Of a stretch of DNA of 64,000 nucleotides, positions 35,184-44,316 are shown piece by piece. The stretch is from Dyella mobilis. GTDB taxonomy: Bacteria; Pseudomonadota; Gammaproteobacteria; Xanthomonadales; Rhodanobacteraceae. The translations under genes and the position numbers were made by a program. Below the pieces are notes generated by a model. The model did not search any database, was not told the origin of the DNA, and saw nothing but the letters and a program-made list of their open reading frames with translations. The stretch spans positions 124,001 through 188,000 of the forward strand of contig NZ_JADIKF010000039.1 in the NCBI RefSeq assembly GCF_016904945.1, written 5' to 3'. Within the stretch, counting starts at the first letter, position 1. Each line of letters opens with the position of its first letter.

Positions 35184-36167
35184 ATGAAACTGGGCAGTCT
35201 GAAAGAAGGTGGCCGCGACGGCACGCTGATCGTGGTCAGCCGCGATCTGAAGCATGCGGTGAAAGCGGCCGGCATTGCGGCAACCTTGCAGGCTGCGCTG
35301 GATGACTGGTCCAACGCGGCACCGCGTTTGAACGCCTTGTCCGATCAGCTCAACGAAGACAAGGCAGCCGGTGCGTTTGTGCTTGACCCCGCTGCACTGG
35401 CCTCGCCGCTGCCGCGCGCCTATGAATTCGTCGATGGCAGCGCCTACCTGCCGCACGTCGCGCGCGTCCGTCGCGCGCGCGGTGCAGAAGTGCCCGAGTC
35501 CTTCTACGTCGATCCGCTGATGTATCAGGCCACCAGTGCCGGCTTCCTCGGTCCGCGCGACCCGGTGGTGGTGCCCAGCGAAGACTACGGCATCGACCTG
35601 GAAGCCGAGGTCGTGGTGGTGACCGACGACGTGCCCATGGCGGCGACGCCGGAGCAGGCCGCCAGCCACATTCAATTGGTGGGCCTGGTCAACGATGTCA
35701 GTCTGCGCGGCCTGATTCCGGGTGAACTTGCCAAGGGGTTCGGCTTCCTGCAGTCGAAGCCGCGCTCGGCGCTGTCGCCGGTGCTGGTGACGCCGGACGA
35801 GCTGGGCGATGCCTGGCAGGGAGAGAAGTTGCATCTGCCGATGCGCACGTGGCTCAACGGCCAATGGTTTGGCGAGGCCGAGTGCGGCGTGGACATGCAG
35901 TTCAATTTTGCGCAGTTGGTGGCGCATGCTGCCAAGACGCGCCCGCTTACCGCCGGCACCATCGTCGGTTCCGGCACGATCGCCAACGAAGACACCAGCA
36001 AGGGCGCTTCCTGCCTGGCCGAGCAGCGGACGGTGGAAACCCTGCGCGACGGCAAGCCGAGCACGCCGTTCCTGAAATTCGGCGACACGTTGCGCATCGA
36101 GGTGACCGATAAGCATGGCGCTTCCATCTTCGGCGCGATCGAGCAGGTGGTCGCACCGCTGAAATGA
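35184..36167 (+). CDS. fahA: Fumarylacetoacetase (FAH family)
   Basis: A 327-residue FAH-fold hydrolase with an extended N-terminal region and metal ligands in the YGIDLEAEVVVV and LVNDVSLRGL segments, then GTIVGSGTIANEDTSKGASC, which is typical of bacterial fumarylacetoacetate hydrolases in tyrosine clusters. It hydrolyses fumarylacetoacetate to fumarate and acetoacetate, the last step after hpd and hmgA. No maleylacetoacetate isomerase gene is seen in the window. The ATG at 35184 lies 95 bases after hmgA. Confidence 0.93.
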   Translation: MKLGSLKEGGRDGTLIVVSRDLKHAVKAAGIAATLQAALDDWSNAAPRLNALSDQLNEDKAAGAFVLDPAALASPLPRAYEFVDGSAYLPHVARVRRARGAEVPESFYVDPLMYQATSAGFLGPRDPVVVPSEDYGIDLEAEVVVVTDDVPMAATPEQAASHIQLVGLVNDVSLRGLIPGELAKGFGFLQSKPRSALSPVLVTPDELGDAWQGEKLHLPMRTWLNGQWFGEAECGVDMQFNFAQLVAHAAKTRPLTAGTIVGSGTIANEDTSKGASCLAEQRTVETLRDGKPSTPFLKFGDTLRIEVTDKHGASIFGAIEQVVAPLK

Positions 36168-36277
36168 GGTTTGCCGTCCCGGTCCGGATGGCAACGTCCC
36201 GACCGGAGCAGGTGACGCGCCGCCGCGGCGGCGCTATCTTCGGGTGATCGCTTCCTCACAGACACCAGGAGTTCCCC

Positions 36278-36778
36278 ATGTCGCAAGTCACTCTCAAGGG
36301 CAATCCGATCCAGGTCGATGGCCAGCTCCCGGCGGTCGGTGCGAACGCTCCCGCTTTCAGCCTCGTTGCGAAAGATCTGTCCGACGCGACGCTCGCCAGC
36401 TTCAGCGGCAAGCGCAAGGTGCTGAATATTTTTCCGAGCGTAGATACGCCGACTTGCGCCACTTCCGTGCGCCAGTTCAATGAAAAGGCCAGCCAGTTGA
36501 ACAACGCCGTGGTGTTGTGCATCTCGGCCGATCTGCCGTTTGCGCAGGCGCGCTTCTGTGGTGCCGAAGGCCTGAGCAACGTCGTCACGCTGTCGACCAT
36601 GCGCGGCCACGATTTTCTCAAGCATTACGGCGTGTCGATCAGCTCGGGCCCGCTCGCCGGTTTGGCGGCGCGCGCCGTAGTGGTGCTGGACGAACACGAC
36701 AAGGTGCTGCATACCGAGCTGGTTGGCGAGATCGCGCACGAACCCAATTACGACGCGGCGCTGAAAGTGCTCGGCTGA
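36278..36778 (+). CDS. tpx: Thiol peroxidase Tpx
   Basis: A 166-residue atypical 2-Cys peroxiredoxin that reduces hydroperoxides, in the periplasm or cytoplasm depending on species. No signal peptide is seen here. The peroxidatic Cys60 is in [10 protein letters not shown] and the resolving Cys94 in [15 protein letters not shown] precedes the ATG. It is convergent with a truncated-haemoglobin gene. Confidence 0.95.
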   Translation: MSQVTLKGNPIQVDGQLPAVGANAPAFSLVAKDLSDATLASFSGKRKVLNIFPSVDTPTCATSVRQFNEKASQLNNAVVLCISADLPFAQARFCGAEGLSNVVTLSTMRGHDFLKHYGVSISSGPLAGLAARAVVVLDEHDKVLHTELVGEIAHEPNYDAALKVLG

Positions 36779-36784
36779 GTTTTG

Positions 36785-36819
36785 ATCGGCTCTTCCTGCC
36801 AGTAGGCAGGAGAGCCGAT
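36785..36819. terminator. Hairpin between convergent tpx and globin genes
   Basis: 15-16-base arms (36785-36800 with 36805-36819) pair fully except for one bulged T around an AGTA loop. It ends at the globin stop codon. The very stable stem lacks a T run on either strand, so its terminator role is probable but not certain. Confidence 0.6.
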
Positions 36820-37229
36820 TACTGGCTGCCGACGATGGGAATGCCAAGCGTGCGCGTACCCAATTGCTCCGGCAAGCCAAGCCCCAGCCGTAGGCTGCGG
36901 CCAATGCGGTCGGCATGTTCGATCATCAACTTGGCGTCGGCTTCGTTCAACAGCTCGCGCGTAGTGGCTTGCCACAGTGTCAGCCATCGTTCGAAATGCT
37001 CGGCCCGGATCGGTTGCGTGCGGTGCACCGCCATCGGGTTGCCGCGATAGCTGTTGGCGCGCAGGGCTACGGAGCACCAGAACGATGTCAGCGTGCGCTT
37101 GTGTTCGTCCCAGTCGTCCACTGCGGCGTTGAAAACGGGGCCAATCAACGGATCGGCGCCGACTTTGTCGTAAAAGCGGTCGACCAGCAGGGCAATCTTT
37201 GAAGCATCGAGCGTGGGGGCGTCTTGCAT
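36819..37229 (-). CDS. Group III truncated haemoglobin
   Basis: A 136-residue small globin, starting at the ATG at 37227-37229. IALLVDRFYDKVGADPLIGP, the DWDEHKRTLTSFW block and the following MAVHRTQPIRAEHFERWLTL match group III truncated globins, with the haem-proximal His in the latter block. These proteins bind O2 or NO and are linked to low-oxygen or nitrosative conditions. It lies just downstream of gapA on the same strand but is separated from it by a terminator. Confidence 0.88.
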   Translation of the reverse strand: MQDAPTLDASKIALLVDRFYDKVGADPLIGPVFNAAVDDWDEHKRTLTSFWCSVALRANSYRGNPMAVHRTQPIRAEHFERWLTLWQATTRELLNEADAKLMIEHADRIGRSLRLGLGLPEQLGTRTLGIPIVGSQ

Positions 37230-37293
37230 GTCCCCATGATAATACTGGTGAGGCAGCGATGCCTCGTGGCAAGGCGCCGCTGCTTCAAGCAAG

Positions 37294-37322
37294 AAAAAAG
37301 CCGGGCAGAGCCCGGCTTTTTT
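37294..37322 (-). terminator. Rho-independent terminator of gapA
   Basis: Stem AAAAAAGCCGGG / CCCGGCTTTTTT with a short loop, giving a six-T run on the minus strand, 17 bases past the gapA stop. Confidence 0.95.
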
Positions 37323-37339
37323 AGACACCGCGCGACCGC

Positions 37340-38353
37340 TTACTTGGCCGAAACCAGCGCCTTGGTCATGTCCAACATGCGGTTGGAGAAGCCCCACTCG
37401 TTGTCATACCAGCTCAGCACCTTTACCAGCGTGCCGCCCATGACGCGAGTCTGGGTGGCGTCATAGATGGACGAGTGCGCATTGTGGTTGAAGTCGATGG
37501 ACACCAGCGGCTTGGTGTTCACCGCCAGGATGCCCTTCAGCGCGCCGTTGGCGGCTTCGTTGATCACAGCGTCGATTTCTTCCTTGGTGGTGTTGCGGGC
37601 GGCCACGAAGGAGAGATCCACCACCGACACGTTGATGGTCGGCACGCGCATGGCAAAGCCGTCCAGCTTGCCGTTGAGGTCCGGCAGCACCAGGCCCACC
37701 GCAGCGGCGGCGCCGGTCTTGGTCGGGATCTGCGAATGCGTGGCCGAACGGGCGCGACGCAGGTCGGAGTGATAGACGTCCGTCAGCACCTGGTCGTTGG
37801 TGTAGGCGTGAATGGTGGTCATCAGGCCGTGCACGATGCCGATCTTGTCGTGCAGCACCTTGGCCAACGGCGCCAGGCAGTTGGTGGTGCAGGAGGCGTT
37901 GGAGATCACCTGGTGCGCGGCAGTGATCTTGTCGTGGTTGACGCCGAACACGAAGGTGCCGTCGACATCTTTGTCGCCCGGGGCGGAGATGATCACCTTC
38001 TTGGCGCCTGCGGTGAGGTGCGCGCCGGCCTTGGCCTTGGAGGTGAACAGGCCGGTGCACTCCAGTACCACGTCCACGCCCAGCTCGCCCCAGGGCAGCT
38101 TGGACGGATCGCGCTCGGCGCAGACCTTGATGCGGTCGCCGTTGACGATCAGATCGCCGCCATCCACCGAGACTTCGCCCGGGAATTTGCCGTGGGCGGT
38201 GTCGTACTGGGTGAGGTGCGCGTTGGTCTCGGCATTGCCGAGATCGTTGATCGCGACGATCTGGAACTCGTTCGTGCGACCTCCTTCATACAGCGCGCGC
38301 AGAATATTGCGGCCGATGCGACCGTAACCGTTGATGGCGACCTTGATGGCCAT
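37340..38353 (-). CDS. gapA: Glyceraldehyde-3-phosphate dehydrogenase, type I
   Basis: A 337-residue glycolytic enzyme. It has the NAD-binding [15 protein letters not shown] at the N-terminus, catalytic Cys155 in [12 protein letters not shown], and the conserved [13 protein letters not shown] near the C-terminus. The ATG is at 38351-38353. It is followed by a terminator. In related genera pgk and pyk usually follow gapA; here the next genes are unrelated and pyk lies about 4 kb away. Confidence 0.96.
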   Translation of the reverse strand: MAIKVAINGYGRIGRNILRALYEGGRTNEFQIVAINDLGNAETNAHLTQYDTAHGKFPGEVSVDGGDLIVNGDRIKVCAERDPSKLPWGELGVDVVLECTGLFTSKAKAGAHLTAGAKKVIISAPGDKDVDGTFVFGVNHDKITAAHQVISNASCTTNCLAPLAKVLHDKIGIVHGLMTTIHAYTNDQVLTDVYHSDLRRARSATHSQIPTKTGAAAAVGLVLPDLNGKLDGFAMRVPTINVSVVDLSFVAARNTTKEEIDAVINEAANGALKGILAVNTKPLVSIDFNHNAHSSIYDATQTRVMGGTLVKVLSWYDNEWGFSNRMLDMTKALVSAK

Positions 38354-38527
38354 GGGACAGCGTCCTCCGAAGTGATGGCGGGCAGCAAAGCGGCGGTCCT
38401 GACGGCCCGCCGAAACACGCAGTTTAGCTCGGATTGGGGGTCTCCCTCACCCCGGGGCTGGTTCAGGCCGGCCGGGCGAGGCACGATCGGCCAGGCAAAC
38501 CCAATCCCCAAGCCGGAGCGTCTTCCC

Positions 38528-38992
38528 ATGAGTGATGAGCAATTTGTCGAGTTGAGCCTGGAGCAGGTCGAAGATTACGAGTTCAGGGTGCGGTTCGATG
38601 GCACCGCCATCCCCGACCTGATCACCGACGAAACCGCCCCTCTGGGTGGGGAGGCAGGGCCCAACCCCTCGCGGCTGCTGGCCGCCGGGGTAGCCAACTG
38701 TCTCGCCGCAAGCCTGTTGTTCGCTTTGCGCAAGTTCAAGAATTCGCCTGGCAAGCTGACTGCCAAGACGCGCGCTACGCTTGCGCGCAATGAGCATGGG
38801 CGCTTGCGTATCACGCACGTCGCCGTGGAACTGCAATTGGCCGATGCCGTCGCGGCGCTCGAGCACGTCGACCGGGCGCTGGCTCAGTTCGAGGATTTCT
38901 GCATCGTCACCGAAAGTGTCCGGCAGGGCATCGCCGTGGAGGTCAGTGTGCGCGATGCGACCGGTAACGTGGTGCACGCCAGTACGGTCTGA
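38528..38992 (+). CDS. OsmC-family peroxiredoxin-like protein
   Basis: Encodes 154 residues from the ATG at 38528. It shows the OsmC/Ohr fold pattern GPNPSRLLAAGVANCLAASL with the conserved reactive Cys in VANCLA, but the second Cys is placed differently (EDFCIVTESVRQGI). It is therefore a general OsmC-like protein, not clearly Ohr or OsmC. The family reduces organic hydroperoxides. It is divergent from gapA by about 174 bases. Confidence 0.85.
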   Translation: MSDEQFVELSLEQVEDYEFRVRFDGTAIPDLITDETAPLGGEAGPNPSRLLAAGVANCLAASLLFALRKFKNSPGKLTAKTRATLARNEHGRLRITHVAVELQLADAVAALEHVDRALAQFEDFCIVTESVRQGIAVEVSVRDATGNVVHASTV

Positions 38993-39046
38993 ACGTCACG
39001 TGGTCTATGGCAAGATGCCGGGTCATCACCCAGGGGGTTCTCCGTC

Positions 39047-39856
39047 ATGCTTTCTGTTCGCCGCCTTTCCCTTGTCTTGATCGCTGCCTTGGCCGTGGCT
39101 CCGGCAGCACGAGCATGGGGACCCCTAGGCCACAGCGTGGTGGCTGAATTGGCGCAGCGCCATCTGAGCCCGGTTGCGGAAGCTGAGGTGGAGCACCTGC
39201 TGGCCTTGGACCACACGCAGTCGCTGGCCGACATCGCCAGCTGGCCGGACGAGATCCGCAACGATCCGAAGCAACAGACCTTGTGGAAGCAGACCCGCGG
39301 GCTGCATTACATCGATTTCGACGGCGATTGCACGTACACGCCGCCGCGCGACTGCAAGGACGGGCAATGCGTGGTGGAAGCCATCTCCCATTACATAGAC
39401 ATCCTGGGCGATCGCAGCCAGTCGGATCAGGCCCGGTTGCAGGCGCTGAAGTTCGTGGTGCATTTCATCGGCGATATCCACCAGCCCTTGCACGCGAATT
39501 ACCAGCAGGACGCCGGTGGCAACAAATATCAGGTGCAGTTCCAGGGGCAGGGCACCAATCTGCATCGCGTATGGGATTCGGGCATGCTCAGTACGCGCAA
39601 ACTGGATTGGAAGGGCTACGCGGCCTTGCTCGATTCCGAAGGTTTCGCCCCGCTACCGCCGCCGATTGCGCCGCTCGCCAATGCGCCCGCCCAGTGGGCC
39701 GAAGAATCCTGCCAGATTACCCGCAACATCTATCCGGCCAGCCACAAGATCGACCAGGCGTATGTCGATGCCGAACTGCCGGTTGCCGATACGCGGCTGC
39801 GCGAAGCCGGGCGGCGTCTTGCCGAGGTGCTGAACCTCACCTTGCAGAACGGCTGA
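39047..39856 (+). CDS. Secreted S1/P1-type nuclease
   Basis: A 269-residue zinc nuclease with signal peptide (SLVLIAALAVAPAARA). Cleavage before WGPLGHSVVAELAQ would expose the N-terminal Trp that serves as a metal ligand in S1/P1 enzymes. Further ligands lie in HYIDFDGD, HFIGDIHQPLHANYQQDAGG and NLHRVWDSG. The family cleaves single-stranded DNA and RNA in the periplasm or outside the cell, typically to salvage phosphate or nucleosides. It is convergent with the S9 peptidase gene, 8 bases apart. Confidence 0.93.
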   Translation: MLSVRRLSLVLIAALAVAPAARAWGPLGHSVVAELAQRHLSPVAEAEVEHLLALDHTQSLADIASWPDEIRNDPKQQTLWKQTRGLHYIDFDGDCTYTPPRDCKDGQCVVEAISHYIDILGDRSQSDQARLQALKFVVHFIGDIHQPLHANYQQDAGGNKYQVQFQGQGTNLHRVWDSGMLSTRKLDWKGYAALLDSEGFAPLPPPIAPLANAPAQWAEESCQITRNIYPASHKIDQAYVDAELPVADTRLREAGRRLAEVLNLTLQNG

Positions 39857-39864
39857 AGTGCCGA

Positions 39865-41907
39865 TCAGGGGCTGCTGGTTCGCGCCTGTTTGATGGAGGC
39901 AGGCCCATCGGTGCCGATGTGGCTGTCGAGGAAATCGACGATCTTTGCGTAAGCTTCCTGCCGATGTTCGGGCAGGAAGAAACCGTGTCCTTCGTTGGGC
40001 TCGAGCAGCGTCTGGACGTGCTTGCCATTTTGCTTGAGCGCCTTGGCAAGTTCCTCGAAGTTCTGTACAGGCGCGCGCTGGTCTTCTCCGCCATGGATCA
40101 GCAGGATGTCCGCCTTGATGCGGCCGACGCCACTCAAGGGCGAGCGACGTAGCAGGTCGCCCGGATCGGAGCCCAGGGCGAGCTTGAGGTAGGCGTCGCC
40201 GCGATCCGTTTGCTCGGTGTCGCTATGGGCCAGCTGCACGCGCAAGTCGTAGACTCCGTCGTAGCCGATGGCGCATTTGTAGAGATCGGGTTCGCGTACG
40301 GCGCCTTCCAGTGCGGCGTAGCCGCCATAGCTGGCGCCGTAGATGCAGATGCGTTGCGCGTCGGCATAGCCCTGGCGGATCGCCCACTTGGTTGCATCGG
40401 TGAGATCGTCCTGCATGCTCAGGCCCCATTGCCGGAAACCGCGTGCGATGAAGTTCACGCCATAGCCGCCGGAGCCGCGATAGTTCACTTGCAGCACGGC
40501 ATAGCCGCGATTGGCGAACAACTGGACTTCTCCGTCGAACCCCCATTGGTCGGAGATGCCGTGCGGCCCGCCGTGCGGCAGCACGATCAGCGCAAAGGGT
40601 TCCTTGCCCGCCGGCAAGGTGAGGAAACCATGCAGCAGCAACCCGTCGCGGGTGGTCAACGAGATCGCCTGCATGGGGCGCATCTGGCGCGGATCGATCC
40701 AGGGCATCGCATTGAAAAGATGCGCTGCTTGGTGCGTATCGAGGTCGAACAGGTAATAGTCGCCCGGGTTGCGGTCGCTGACGACGCGCACCAAGGCATG
40801 CTTGCCGTCGCGCGTGAAGCTGGAGAAATAAGCCAGCTGGCCGGGGAAGTTCGCGGCCAGCGCCTTGCTCAGTCTGGTCTCGACACTGTTTTCGTCGATA
40901 TAAAAAAGCTTCTTCTCGCCGTCCTGGGTAATCACGGCGTAGTAGTCCAGGCCGTCGGCGGTGGACAGCAGCTCGCCTGGGTCGGCGAATGGGCCCTGGT
41001 AGACCATGGTGAAGGTGTGGCTGGCAAGATCGAGCCGTTCGATCGCATCCGGGCGATCACCGTGCGCCATGCGCACATAAAGCTGGCTGTTGTCGCGGTT
41101 GAAGCCGATGGGAACGAACTCGATTCCCGATTTGTCCGGGTCGTTGAGCACGGTCCAGGCATCGCTCGGCGTGGCGCGCAGCCAGACCTCGTCGCCGTCG
41201 TAATGATTGTCCGCATAGGCCACCCGCACCCGTCCCGCGTGGTCGGCCAGCAGCTTGGCGTTGCGAACGGGCGAGGTGCCTTGACTGATCGTGAGGCCAT
41301 TGCGCACGTCCAGCACTTCAGCGGACGTGTAGCTTCCCTCCCGCTCGTTGGTGAAATCGTTGGCGGCGATGAGAATCTTGTTCTCGCCGACGGGACGGCG
41401 GCTGATCGGGGTGGCAAAGGCATCGCGCTTTTGTGCCAGGTGAATCAGGGTGCCGGTCTGCATGCCGCCTGCGCGGTAGCCGAACAGGTCGGCCCGATCG
41501 CTGCCATCGATGTTGATGGCGAACAGTTCGCCGGTGGGCATGGGCGTGTCGAAACCGCCGCGCTGAATCGCCACGGTCGCCACGATGCGGCTGTCGCTGG
41601 CCCAGAAGTAATCGGCAATCAGCATGGAAGGGCCGGAGCTCAGCAGGTGCGATACCTTGCTTGTCTTGGCATCGATGATGGCGATCAGGTTGCCGTAGGG
41701 ATTGTCCGGTTGCGGCATCAGGGCAGCGAAGTAGCGGCCATCCGGCGAAAGGGTGACTTTGTCAAAATCCGGGTGACGGATGAAAGCGCTCGTGGGGATG
41801 GGAACGTGCGCTTGCGTATCTGATGCGGCAGCAGCGGCCGGAGCGCTGCGCAAGATCAGCATGCTGGACGCCAGCGCGAGCGTTGAGCCCCATTTACGTC
41901 TATCCAT
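39865..41907 (-). CDS. Secreted S9-family (prolyl oligopeptidase-like) peptidase
   Basis: A 680-residue protein with signal peptide (LALASSMLILRSAPAAAAAS), a beta-propeller-like N-terminal region (LSPDGRYFAALMPQPDNPYG repeats), and a C-terminal alpha/beta-hydrolase domain. The domain has HGGPHG (oxyanion), nucleophile Ser526 in GASYGGYAAL, HGGEDQRAPVQN (Asp) and NEGHGF (His). It probably trims peptides in the periplasm. It is divergent from pyk. Confidence 0.9.
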   Translation of the reverse strand: MDRRKWGSTLALASSMLILRSAPAAAAASDTQAHVPIPTSAFIRHPDFDKVTLSPDGRYFAALMPQPDNPYGNLIAIIDAKTSKVSHLLSSGPSMLIADYFWASDSRIVATVAIQRGGFDTPMPTGELFAINIDGSDRADLFGYRAGGMQTGTLIHLAQKRDAFATPISRRPVGENKILIAANDFTNEREGSYTSAEVLDVRNGLTISQGTSPVRNAKLLADHAGRVRVAYADNHYDGDEVWLRATPSDAWTVLNDPDKSGIEFVPIGFNRDNSQLYVRMAHGDRPDAIERLDLASHTFTMVYQGPFADPGELLSTADGLDYYAVITQDGEKKLFYIDENSVETRLSKALAANFPGQLAYFSSFTRDGKHALVRVVSDRNPGDYYLFDLDTHQAAHLFNAMPWIDPRQMRPMQAISLTTRDGLLLHGFLTLPAGKEPFALIVLPHGGPHGISDQWGFDGEVQLFANRGYAVLQVNYRGSGGYGVNFIARGFRQWGLSMQDDLTDATKWAIRQGYADAQRICIYGASYGGYAALEGAVREPDLYKCAIGYDGVYDLRVQLAHSDTEQTDRGDAYLKLALGSDPGDLLRRSPLSGVGRIKADILLIHGGEDQRAPVQNFEELAKALKQNGKHVQTLLEPNEGHGFFLPEHRQEAYAKIVDFLDSHIGTDGPASIKQARTSSP

Positions 41908-42031
41908 CCATTTCTCCTTTCGGACTTTTGCGGCAATGCGTCACGTCATGCATTCGAATGCACGCGCTTGGCCTTGCAGGATGCGAGTGTAGTTCTGTTA
42001 GTCTCTGAGGACGAATCCGAATATTGAAACG

Positions 42032-43507
42032 ATGACTACCGACACTCATTCCCGCCGCACCAAGATCGTTGCAACCCTGGGCCCAGCCACCGACGCGCCG
42101 GGCATGCTCGAAAAGATCATCACCGAAGGCGTAGACGTCGTTCGCCTCAATCTCTCTCATGGGCAATCCGACGATCATCGCGCCAGAGCCGCAGCAGTGC
42201 GCAAGGCGGCGGAGAAGGTAGGGCGCGAAGTGGGTGTCCTTGCGGATTTGCAGGGGCCGAAGATCCGCGTGGAGCGTTTCGCCAATGGTCCGGTCGAATT
42301 GCGCGAAGGGGATCCGTTCGTGCTCGATTGCCGCGTCGACGCTCCCGCGGGCGACGCAACCCGCGTGGGTGTGAGCTATCTGGGGCTGCCCGGCGACGTG
42401 AAGGCCGATGACGTGCTTCTGCTGGACGATGGCCTGGTGGCCATGAAAGTCGAAGAGGTCGTCGGTACGGAAGTGCGTTGCCGGGTGGTGATCGGCGGTC
42501 GTCTTTCCGATCGCAAGGGTTTGAATCGCCAGGGCGGCGGTTTGTCCGTGTCCGCCCTGTCGGAGAAGGACAAGGCGGATATCAAACTGGCCGCCGAAAT
42601 CGGTGCGGATTTCCTGGCCGTGTCCTTCGTGCGCTCCGGTGCGGATATGGAGCAGGCGCGCCGCCTGTTGCACGAGGCCGGTGGCAAGGCATCGCTGGTG
42701 GCCAAGATCGAGCGCGCCGACGCCATTCCCGTATTGGGCGAAATCATCGACGCCTCCGACGTGGTGATGGTGGCGCGCGGCGACCTGGGCGTGGAAATCG
42801 GCGACGCCGAGCTGCCGGGCCTGCAAAAGAAAATCATCCGCGAGGCGGTGCAGCGTAACCGTGCCGTCATCACTGCCACGCAGATGTTGCAGTCGATGGT
42901 GCGCTCGCCGATTCCTACCCGCGCCGAGGTGCTCGACGTGGCCAATGCGGTGATCGACGGCACGGATGCGGTGATGCTGTCCGAAGAGTCCGCCGCAGGT
43001 GCGCATCCGGACAAGGCGGTCGCAGCATTGCGCCGCATCTGTCTTGGTGCCGAGCGCCAGTTCGAGCCCAAGGAAGACCTGACCACAACTGCCGGGCATC
43101 GCCTCGACCGCACCGATCAGGCGATCGCGCTCGCGGCCATGCTGCTGGCCAGTGAGGTCGGCGTGCGCGCCATTGTGGCCTTGACCGAATCGGGCGCCAC
43201 CGCGCAGTGGCTTTCCCGCTACCGGAGCGCCGTGCCGATTTATGCCTTGTCGCCCTTCGACGATGCGCGTCGCCGAATGCTGGTATTTCGCGATGTGCAG
43301 CCGGTGAAGTTCACCCACGACACCTTGAACACCTCGGTTTCGGCTCGCGAGGCGGTGCGCCAATTGTTTGCGGCAGGCAAGCTGTCGGAGGGCGATCGCG
43401 TGGTGGTCACGCATGGCGACCACATCGGCCGCGGTGGCGGTACCAATACCCTGAGACTGCTTTCCGTCGGTGCGGACGGCATGGTCGAGAGCCTGCGCGA
43501 TCTGTAA
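42032..43507 (+). CDS. pyk: Pyruvate kinase
   Basis: A 491-residue glycolytic enzyme transferring phosphate from PEP to ADP. It begins SRRTKIVATLGPATDAPGML and has the active-site blocks VDVVRLNLSHG, VAKIERADAIPVLGEI and VMVARGDLGVEIGDAELPGL. The C-terminal regulatory domain is complete. No strong ribosome site is visible before the ATG. It is followed within 50 bases by a MITE-like palindrome. Confidence 0.96.
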   Translation: MTTDTHSRRTKIVATLGPATDAPGMLEKIITEGVDVVRLNLSHGQSDDHRARAAAVRKAAEKVGREVGVLADLQGPKIRVERFANGPVELREGDPFVLDCRVDAPAGDATRVGVSYLGLPGDVKADDVLLLDDGLVAMKVEEVVGTEVRCRVVIGGRLSDRKGLNRQGGGLSVSALSEKDKADIKLAAEIGADFLAVSFVRSGADMEQARRLLHEAGGKASLVAKIERADAIPVLGEIIDASDVVMVARGDLGVEIGDAELPGLQKKIIREAVQRNRAVITATQMLQSMVRSPIPTRAEVLDVANAVIDGTDAVMLSEESAAGAHPDKAVAALRRICLGAERQFEPKEDLTTTAGHRLDRTDQAIALAAMLLASEVGVRAIVALTESGATAQWLSRYRSAVPIYALSPFDDARRRMLVFRDVQPVKFTHDTLNTSVSAREAVRQLFAAGKLSEGDRVVVTHGDHIGRGGGTNTLRLLSVGADGMVESLRDL

Positions 43508-43548
43508 AGAGGGCGGGCGCCCCGTAGTGCCGATGCGCTACGGGTTCG

Positions 43549-43673
43549 CTAGGGCCTGTTAGCACTATTTTCGTAGCCCGCGTTGTCGTTGAGCGGCCGT
43601 CAGGTGGTAGTGCTTGGCTGACGCGCAAACAATTCCCAGCGCGGGCCACGAAAATAGTGCTAACAGGCCCTAG
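43549..43673. mobile_element. MITE-like element with 34-base terminal inverted repeats
   Basis: 34-base arms at 43549-43582 and 43640-43673 are perfect inverted repeats except one mismatch. The outer part reads CTAGGGCCTGTTAGCACT. A 57-base centre contains a further short repeat (CGTCAG / CTGACG) and no reading frame. The CTAG at both ends could be a target duplication, as used by IS5-type elements, although it also belongs to the palindrome. It looks like a non-autonomous miniature transposon inserted after pyk. Confidence 0.7.
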
Positions 43674-43718
43674 ACTAGAGCGCGTCCCCAACTCGAATCG
43701 ATACAGCGGAGGTATGTC

Positions 43719-44171
43719 ATGCGCGCTTTGACTCTTTTCGGCCAATCTTTGGTAGTGGCCGCTGTCCTGGCCGCCGGCATGCCTGCGGTCGCTCAGGAAA
43801 TGCGCAAGGTTGCCCCGGAGCAGCTCGACCACGACTGGATTCTGATCAACAACCGCCAGCAAGGTCTCTCGGTCGATGTGCCCAATAGCGGTGTGAACAT
43901 CGACAAGCCCGGTTGCGTGGCAGTGGCCTACGAAATCGGAGAAGACGGCAAGCCGATGAATCTCAAGGTCGCCAAGATGAATCCCCCTAGCGATCTCGGC
44001 AAGGCGGCCATCAGTGCGGTTTCCCAGTTCCGCTATGGCCCGTCGCTGACCAACAAGAGCGAAAACCCGGTCGCCACGTACTACATCGTTCCCTTCAACG
44101 GACCGGACGACAAAGCCCAGCAGGCCGCCTTGATGGCCCCCTGCAAACTCCCGGGCTACGGGCAGGGCTAA
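43719..44171 (+). CDS. Exported TonB-C-terminal-domain-like protein
   Basis: Encodes 150 residues with a signal peptide (SLVVAAVLAAGMPAVAQ) and a single small domain (CVAVAYEIGEDGKPMNLKVA ... AAISAVSQFRYGPSLTN) resembling the C-terminal domain of energy-transducing TonB. There is no transmembrane anchor beyond the signal sequence and no Pro-rich spacer, so it is not a functional TonB. Stand-alone TonB-CTD proteins are common in Xanthomonadales and their role is unclear. Confidence 0.75.
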   Translation: MRALTLFGQSLVVAAVLAAGMPAVAQEMRKVAPEQLDHDWILINNRQQGLSVDVPNSGVNIDKPGCVAVAYEIGEDGKPMNLKVAKMNPPSDLGKAAISAVSQFRYGPSLTNKSENPVATYYIVPFNGPDDKAQQAALMAPCKLPGYGQG

Positions 44172-44227
44172 GCAGGCTCCGCCGAGGCGTTCCGCCGGCC
44201 TCGGGCACCGTCCCGGCCGGTTAGGGC

Positions 44228-44233
44228 TATAAT
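44228..44233 (+). promoter_or_regulatory. Candidate -10 element of fba (TATAAT)
   Basis: A perfect TATAAT 83 bases before the fba ATG, followed by CGCGCC. The expected -35 position is GCACCG, far from consensus. Confidence 0.5.
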
Positions 44234-44316
44234 CGCGCCTTTTCTACCTGACCGCCCGCACGGGTGGCGTCCCTCCCTTGCGGCCGCGAGCCGCCAAAGT
44301 TTCACGGAGTCGTCCA

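Noticed and set aside
37475..38527. An in-frame plus-strand extension of about 350 codons upstream of the OsmC-like gene.
   Set aside because: It runs antisense through gapA and shows His/Val/Gly-rich non-protein composition. The OsmC start at 38528 fits the family.
40210..41823. A 537-codon plus-strand frame opposite the S9 peptidase.
   Set aside because: It is the shadow of a well-supported peptidase with signal peptide and catalytic triad.
43719..44171. Annotation as TonB energy transducer.
   Set aside because: It has a cleavable-type signal and only the C-terminal domain, lacking the membrane anchor with its conserved His and the Pro-rich spacer.
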